DNA of 64,000 bases from Candidatus Blautia faecipullorum. GTDB lineage: Bacteria; Bacillota; Clostridia; Lachnospirales; Lachnospiraceae. The stretch covers positions 124,001 through 188,000 of the forward strand of contig DXEG01000037.1 in NCBI GenBank assembly GCA_019115125.1, read 5' to 3'. The notes below the pieces were generated by a model. The model ran no database searches. It saw nothing but the letters and a program-made list of their open reading frames with translations, and was not told the origin of the DNA. Shown here in pieces: positions 60,104-64,000 of this stretch. A program made the translations under genes and the position numbers. Numbering within the stretch: position 1 is the stretch's first letter; the number at the start of each line of letters is the position of its first letter.

Positions 60104-61735
60104 ATGCAGTGTTTCCAGGGGAAATCCGTATATAAAGGAATTGTTCTGGGGCCGGTGGTAGTTCTCCGCAAGAACGACTATCAGGTCAAAAGAACAAAAA
60201 CTGAGGATCCGGAAGCAGAGATTGGGCGTGTGCAGAAAGCCATTGAGGATTCCAAGGGACAGCTCCAGAAGCTGTATGATAAAGCCCTGAAAGAGGTAGG
60301 GGAAGCCAGCGCGGCGATCTTCGAGGTACATCAGATGATGCTGGAGGATGATGATTATGTGGACGCGATCCAGAACATGATCCGTACAGAATCGATCAAC
60401 GCGGAGTATGCCGTGGCTGTGACCGGAGATAATTTCTCCGAAATGTTCGCGTCCATGGACGATGATTACATGAAAGCGCGGGCGGCGGATATCAAGGATA
60501 TATCTGAAAGAATTGTCAGGAACCTGAGCGGTCAGGGCGATACAGATTTAAGCTCCATAGATCCCTCTGTGATCGTGGCGGATGATCTGACTCCCAGCGA
60601 GACGGTGCAGATGGATAAGGAAAAGATCCTTGCCTTTGTAACGGTTCACGGTTCCACGAACTCCCATACGGCCATCCTTGCCAGGATGATGAATATTCCG
60701 GCGCTGATCGGCGTGCCTCTTGATCTGGATAAGCTGGAGAACGGCATGACGGCCGTAGTGGACGGCTTCCAGGGCAAGGTAATTTTTGATCCGGACGAGG
60801 AAACCCGTGAGAAAACTCTTCAGAAGATGAATGAGGAGGCGGAGAAGCTGAAGCTTCTTCAGGAGCTGAAGGGCAAAGAAAATGTGACTCTCGACGGACG
60901 CAAGATCAATATTTACGCAAATATCGGCAGTGTGGGCGATATTGGCTATGTGCTTGAGAATGACGCGGGGGGCATCGGCCTTTTCCGCAGCGAGTTCCTT
61001 TATCTGGGAAGAGACGACTTCCCCACCGAGGAGGAGCAGTTTCAGGCGTACAGACAGGCTGTACAGATGATGGCGGGCAAAAAGGTGATCATCCGTACTC
61101 TGGATATCGGGGCCGATAAGCAGGTGGATTATTTCAACCTTGGAAAAGAGGATAATCCGGCGCTTGGATACCGTGCCATCCGTATCTGCCTGAAGCAGCC
61201 GGATATTTTCAAAACACAGCTCCGCGCCCTTCTGCGCGCCGCTGTTTACGGAAATCTTTCCATTATGTATCCGATGATCACCTCCACAGAGGAAGTGAAA
61301 CAGATTTACGCCATTGTAGACGAGGTGGAGGCTGAGCTGAAGGAGCAGGAGATCCAGTACAGGATTCCGGAGCAGGGAATTATGATCGAAACTCCGGCGT
61401 CTGTTATGATCAGCGACCGCCTTGCGGAGCTGGTGGACTTCTTCAGTATCGGAACCAACGATCTCACCCAGTATACGCTGGCTATAGACAGGCAGAATGA
61501 AAAGCTGGACGACTTCTATAATCCGCACCACGAAGCGATCCTGCGCATGATCCAGATGGTGACGGACAATGCCCATAAGCATGGCAAATGGGCGGGTATC
61601 TGCGGTGAGCTTGGCGCGGATACAGAGCTTACAGAGCAGTTTGTCCGCATGGGCCTGGACGAGCTGTCCGTAGCGCCTTCCATGATCCTCAAGCTTCGTA
61701 AGATCGTACGTGAGATGAAGGCGGAAGAAGAATAA
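60104..61735 (+). CDS. ptsI: PTS enzyme I
   Basis: 543 residues. Phosphoenolpyruvate-protein phosphotransferase. Active His 188 in HGSTNSHTAILARM, PEP-binding segments GIGLFRSEFLY, GTNDLTQYTLAIDR and AGICGELGAD. Phosphorylates HPr. Starts 17 nt after ptsH with GGGGGATAAGG-type site GGGGGA. Ends the PTS operon. Confidence 0.97.
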   Translation: MQCFQGKSVYKGIVLGPVVVLRKNDYQVKRTKTEDPEAEIGRVQKAIEDSKGQLQKLYDKALKEVGEASAAIFEVHQMMLEDDDYVDAIQNMIRTESINAEYAVAVTGDNFSEMFASMDDDYMKARAADIKDISERIVRNLSGQGDTDLSSIDPSVIVADDLTPSETVQMDKEKILAFVTVHGSTNSHTAILARMMNIPALIGVPLDLDKLENGMTAVVDGFQGKVIFDPDEETREKTLQKMNEEAEKLKLLQELKGKENVTLDGRKINIYANIGSVGDIGYVLENDAGGIGLFRSEFLYLGRDDFPTEEEQFQAYRQAVQMMAGKKVIIRTLDIGADKQVDYFNLGKEDNPALGYRAIRICLKQPDIFKTQLRALLRAAVYGNLSIMYPMITSTEEVKQIYAIVDEVEAELKEQEIQYRIPEQGIMIETPASVMISDRLAELVDFFSIGTNDLTQYTLAIDRQNEKLDDFYNPHHEAILRMIQMVTDNAHKHGKWAGICGELGADTELTEQFVRMGLDELSVAPSMILKLRKIVREMKAEEE

Positions 61736-61753
61736 AATTAAAAATAATCATAC

Positions 61754-61806
61754 AAAAACCTGCCGGAAGAGGAGAGCGAACCCCTCCTTCTTCCGGCAGG
61801 TTTTTT
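61754..61806. terminator. Bidirectional terminator between ptsI and the symporter gene
   Basis: AAAAACCTGCCGGAAGA (61754-61770) pairs with TCTTCCGGCAGG plus TTTTT (61789-61805), with inner GGAG/CTCC. T-runs on both strands serve both converging genes. Confidence 0.9.
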
Positions 61807-61817
61807 ATAGTAAAATT

Positions 61818-63245
61818 TTATTTTTCGTCCACATATGCGGAAGGAGCCGGGGCTACGCCGCGTCCCCACTCGATAAAGTTGACGATAAAGAATACCACAA
61901 CGCTGACTGCGCATCCAAATACCACAGGCAGGATACCGAACTTGAAGCCGCCGCCGCTGATGAACTGCCAGAAGCAGAAACCAATGGTACCGCCGATCAG
62001 AGATATGATGCCGGAGTTTCTGGTGGCCCTGGGAACGATCAGTCCAAGTCCGTAGGCCGCGAAAGGACCGGCGCAGCGGATACCGAAGGCGAAGGTGTTC
62101 ATAGTTACGATCGGAACGCCCGCCATGGAGATCAGCATTGCGATCACAGCCGATACAACGTTGCATGCCCTGGTGTATGTAATAACCTGTTTGTCGGTGA
62201 GCTTTTTGCCGCCGTATTTCAGATACAGGTCGTTCATGAGCATCGTGGACATACACAGCAGGTTGGAGTCCGCCGAGGACATTGTGGCGCAGATGATAGC
62301 CGCCGAAATAATTCCAACGATAACGCCGGGGGCATGGGTGGAGGTAACTGCCATCATAGCGTTGGCGCCGCCGTTTTCAAGATCAGGCATAGTGGCCAGC
62401 GCCGCCAGACCCAGCAGGGTCGGGAAGATGGACATTGCGGCCATAAGAACCGCGGAAAGCCATGCGGCCTGCTTGGCCGTTTTTTCGTCCTTGGCTGTTT
62501 CGAAACGGGATACCATTTCGGGACCGGCAAGGAAGGTACAGAAATAGTTAAATACATAGCCGATAATAGTTACCCAGCCGATCTTTGTGAAGCTGAGCTG
62601 TACGGGAGGCAGAGCCTCGGAGATCGCAGCCCATCCGCCGCAGCCGTTGATTACGAAGGGCGTGGCGATTGCCAGACCTACCAGGATAATGATGAACTGT
62701 ACCAGGTCTGAGATCTGGTCGGCGATCATGCCCCCGAAGGTGGTATATATAATAACCACGGCGCCGGCGATCACCAGAGCCACATTTGTGGGAATTCCGG
62801 TGAGGCTTGCCACTACCGTACCGGAAGCGGCGATCTGTGAAGAAGTCAGGCAGAAAAGAGACAGGACGCTCAGAACTGCGGTCAGCGTGCTGGATACATG
62901 TCCGAACCGGCGTCCGACGACCTCCGGGATCGTCACTGCCATAGTCTGGCGGATCTTCGGCGCGAAGTAAGCCAGCGGGATCATTGCGACGGATGCGGCA
63001 AGCACATACCAGATCGCGCTCATTCCCCATTCGCCGAAAGCCTTCTGCGCAAGACCAGTGGTCGAGCCTCCGCCGATATTATTTGCGGAGAGGGAGAATG
63101 CTACCATGAAGAGCCCCATCCGACGACCTGCAAGCATATAGTCGCTGCTGTCCTTGATCTGCAGCTTGCCCACGATGAAGCCTACCAGCAGCATACCTAC
63201 CAGATAGGCCACAACAATGATAAGAGCTTGGGTTTGAATAACCAT
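61818..63245 (-). CDS. Sodium:solute symporter family protein
   Basis: 475 residues with about 13 membrane segments. SSF features: LAGRRMGLFMVAFSLSANNIGGG, GLAQKAFGEWGMSAIWYVLA and TMSSADSNLLCMSTMLMNDLYLK, which includes the sodium-site serine. Imports an organic solute with sodium. Start at 63245 with AAGGAGG 8 nt upstream; a TTG at 63251 is less likely. Substrate unknown; resembles proline/pantothenate-type symporters of the family. Confidence 0.9.
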   Translation of the reverse strand: MVIQTQALIIVVAYLVGMLLVGFIVGKLQIKDSSDYMLAGRRMGLFMVAFSLSANNIGGGSTTGLAQKAFGEWGMSAIWYVLAASVAMIPLAYFAPKIRQTMAVTIPEVVGRRFGHVSSTLTAVLSVLSLFCLTSSQIAASGTVVASLTGIPTNVALVIAGAVVIIYTTFGGMIADQISDLVQFIIILVGLAIATPFVINGCGGWAAISEALPPVQLSFTKIGWVTIIGYVFNYFCTFLAGPEMVSRFETAKDEKTAKQAAWLSAVLMAAMSIFPTLLGLAALATMPDLENGGANAMMAVTSTHAPGVIVGIISAAIICATMSSADSNLLCMSTMLMNDLYLKYGGKKLTDKQVITYTRACNVVSAVIAMLISMAGVPIVTMNTFAFGIRCAGPFAAYGLGLIVPRATRNSGIISLIGGTIGFCFWQFISGGGFKFGILPVVFGCAVSVVVFFIVNFIEWGRGVAPAPSAYVDEK

Positions 63246-63293
63246 AAACAAGTCCTCCTTAAATTATAAAAAATTTATAAAAAATATAAGGAA

Positions 63294-63345
63294 ATTATAA
63301 CGTATTTTAGGGAAAAAGTAAATTATTTTGTGGAAAAAACGTTAT
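63294..63345 (-). promoter_or_regulatory. Promoter of the symporter with overlapping inverted repeat
   Basis: Minus strand: TTTACT (63322-63317), 17 bp, TATAAT (63299-63294). ATAACGT (63297-63303) and its inverse ACGTTAT (63339-63345) lie 42 bp apart, four DNA turns, one copy covering the -10 box. This fits a repressor binding two faces of the promoter. Otherwise 63246-63480 holds no gene. Confidence 0.5.
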
Positions 63346-63480
63346 ATTTTTGGGAAAGTATCTATTATTTTCTTCTATATGAAATTATTATTTATGTTCT
63401 GCAACAAAGCGGAGGACGATATAGTTTAATGATTCGTTGTTTTCGGGATCATCTGCTGAAATATGCGGCAGGAGGATTGT

Positions 63481-64000
63481 ATGGAAGATCAGAAAATGGA
63501 TAATCTGCTGAATCTGGCCCTGGATTCCACAAACCAGGAGCGTGAGAAATCCGGGAATCTTAATGTGGGCTACGAGGAGGAGAGCGGGCTGTGGGATGTG
63601 GTAGTGAAATACAGCGGCGATATCCGCGATTTATCCGGGGAAAGGATCCGGGCGGTTCCTCTTCTGGGAGGCTATGCGGTTGTGACGCTGCCGCAGGAGG
63701 AGCTGGAGCGCTTTTCTGACCGTCCCCAGGTTGAATTTATGGAAATGCCCAAGAGGCTTTATTTTCAGCTTCTTCAGGGAACGGAGGCGTCCTGCGTCCG
63801 GTCAGTGCAGGAGGAGATCGGCAGTGAGCCGGGTCTCAGCGGCAGAGGAGTGCTGATGGGAATTGTGGATTCCGGGGTGGATTACCGGCATCCGGATTTT
63901 TGCAATGAGGACGGAAGCAGTCGCATCCTCAGGCTGTGGGACCAGAGCGCCCGAGGGACGGAGGGAAGCCCGCCGGAGGGATATTTCCTGGGGGTGGAAT
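63481..64000 (+). CDS. Subtilisin-like S8 serine protease, partial (cut by window end)
   Basis: Only the first 173 codons are here. AGGAGG is 5 nt before the ATG at 63481. The N-terminal part (MEDQKMDNLLNLALDSTNQE..., VVKYSGDIRDLSGERIRAVP) resembles the prodomain of Csp-type germination proteases and their relatives; GVLMGIVDSGVDYRHPDF holds the catalytic Asp of the S8 triad (DSG). No signal peptide. The catalytic His and Ser would lie beyond the window. Csp germination protein or a cytoplasmic subtilisin cannot be told apart here. Confidence 0.85.
   Translation, partial: MEDQKMDNLLNLALDSTNQEREKSGNLNVGYEEESGLWDVVVKYSGDIRDLSGERIRAVPLLGGYAVVTLPQEELERFSDRPQVEFMEMPKRLYFQLLQGTEASCVRSVQEEIGSEPGLSGRGVLMGIVDSGVDYRHPDFCNEDGSSRILRLWDQSARGTEGSPPEGYFLGVE

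Noticed and set aside
1-64000. Intact insertion sequence, prophage or integrase gene
   Set aside because: I saw no transposase, integrase or phage-structure sequence on either strand.

Overview
The window looks like chromosome from a gut-type Lachnospiraceae (Clostridium cluster XIVa) Firmicute. The evidence is AGGAGG-type ribosome sites with occasional GTG/TTG starts, a PTS with HPr and enzyme I, an antiterminator-controlled IICBA permease, an FMN riboswitch before ribU, a UPF0735 ACT protein before hom, and small families (DUF3737, DUF6718, DUF975, cyclophilin-like lipoproteins) typical of this group. I found no rRNA, tRNA, CRISPR array or intact insertion sequence.

Layout: 1-7.5 kb is a sugar-acetyltransferase gene, then a LacI-type regulator with a CUT1 sugar ABC importer (binding protein and two permeases), an aldo/keto reductase and a Gfo/Idh/MocA oxidoreductase, faced by an AraC regulator. 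8.7-13.3 kb is a patchwork: a UPF0175/DUF3368 (PIN) toxin-antitoxin-like pair, a DapF-like protein with both catalytic cysteines changed to serine, a response-regulator relic, a LysR/flavodoxin divergent pair and a decayed short-chain dehydrogenase. 13.4-30.7 kb is a run of fourteen genes all on the plus strand: a lipoprotein Ntn-hydrolase, an adenylate-forming enzyme, a MacB-like ABC exporter, two cyclophilin-like lipoproteins, DUF3737, a LysE-type exporter, a MalY-type lyase, a small coiled-coil protein, an alpha/beta hydrolase, two GH3 enzymes (one circularly permuted and membrane-anchored) and a GtrA-like protein. 30.9-35.8 kb holds an MBL hydrolase, a large Ig/BIG2 surface protein whose signal peptide is frameshifted, an alarmone-synthetase-like gene overlapping a DUF6718 gene (toxSAS-like arrangement) and a 3' scrap of a DUF4928-like gene.

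From 35.9 kb the content is mostly core: prfB with its programmed frameshift; UPF0735/hom/apgM-like/lysC (aspartate to threonine, with the apgM-like gene a candidate homoserine kinase); a secreted duplicated-domain protein, DUF975 and tex; a PF04392-type ABC importer (minus) divergent from a BMP-type nucleoside ABC importer (plus); FMN riboswitch-ribU; a NUDIX hydrolase; a structured spacer; the PTS cluster IICBA-antiterminator-HPr-EI; a sodium:solute symporter (minus); and the start of a subtilisin-like protease cut by the window end.

The best candidates for something undescribed are the Ser/Ser DapF-like protein, the RelA/SpoT-like + DUF6718 pair, the 17-kb co-directional cluster, HPr with Gln at position 46, three ABC binding proteins lacking a lipobox, and several unexplained structured or repeated intergenic elements. 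All function calls come from reading motifs by eye; no database search was possible.
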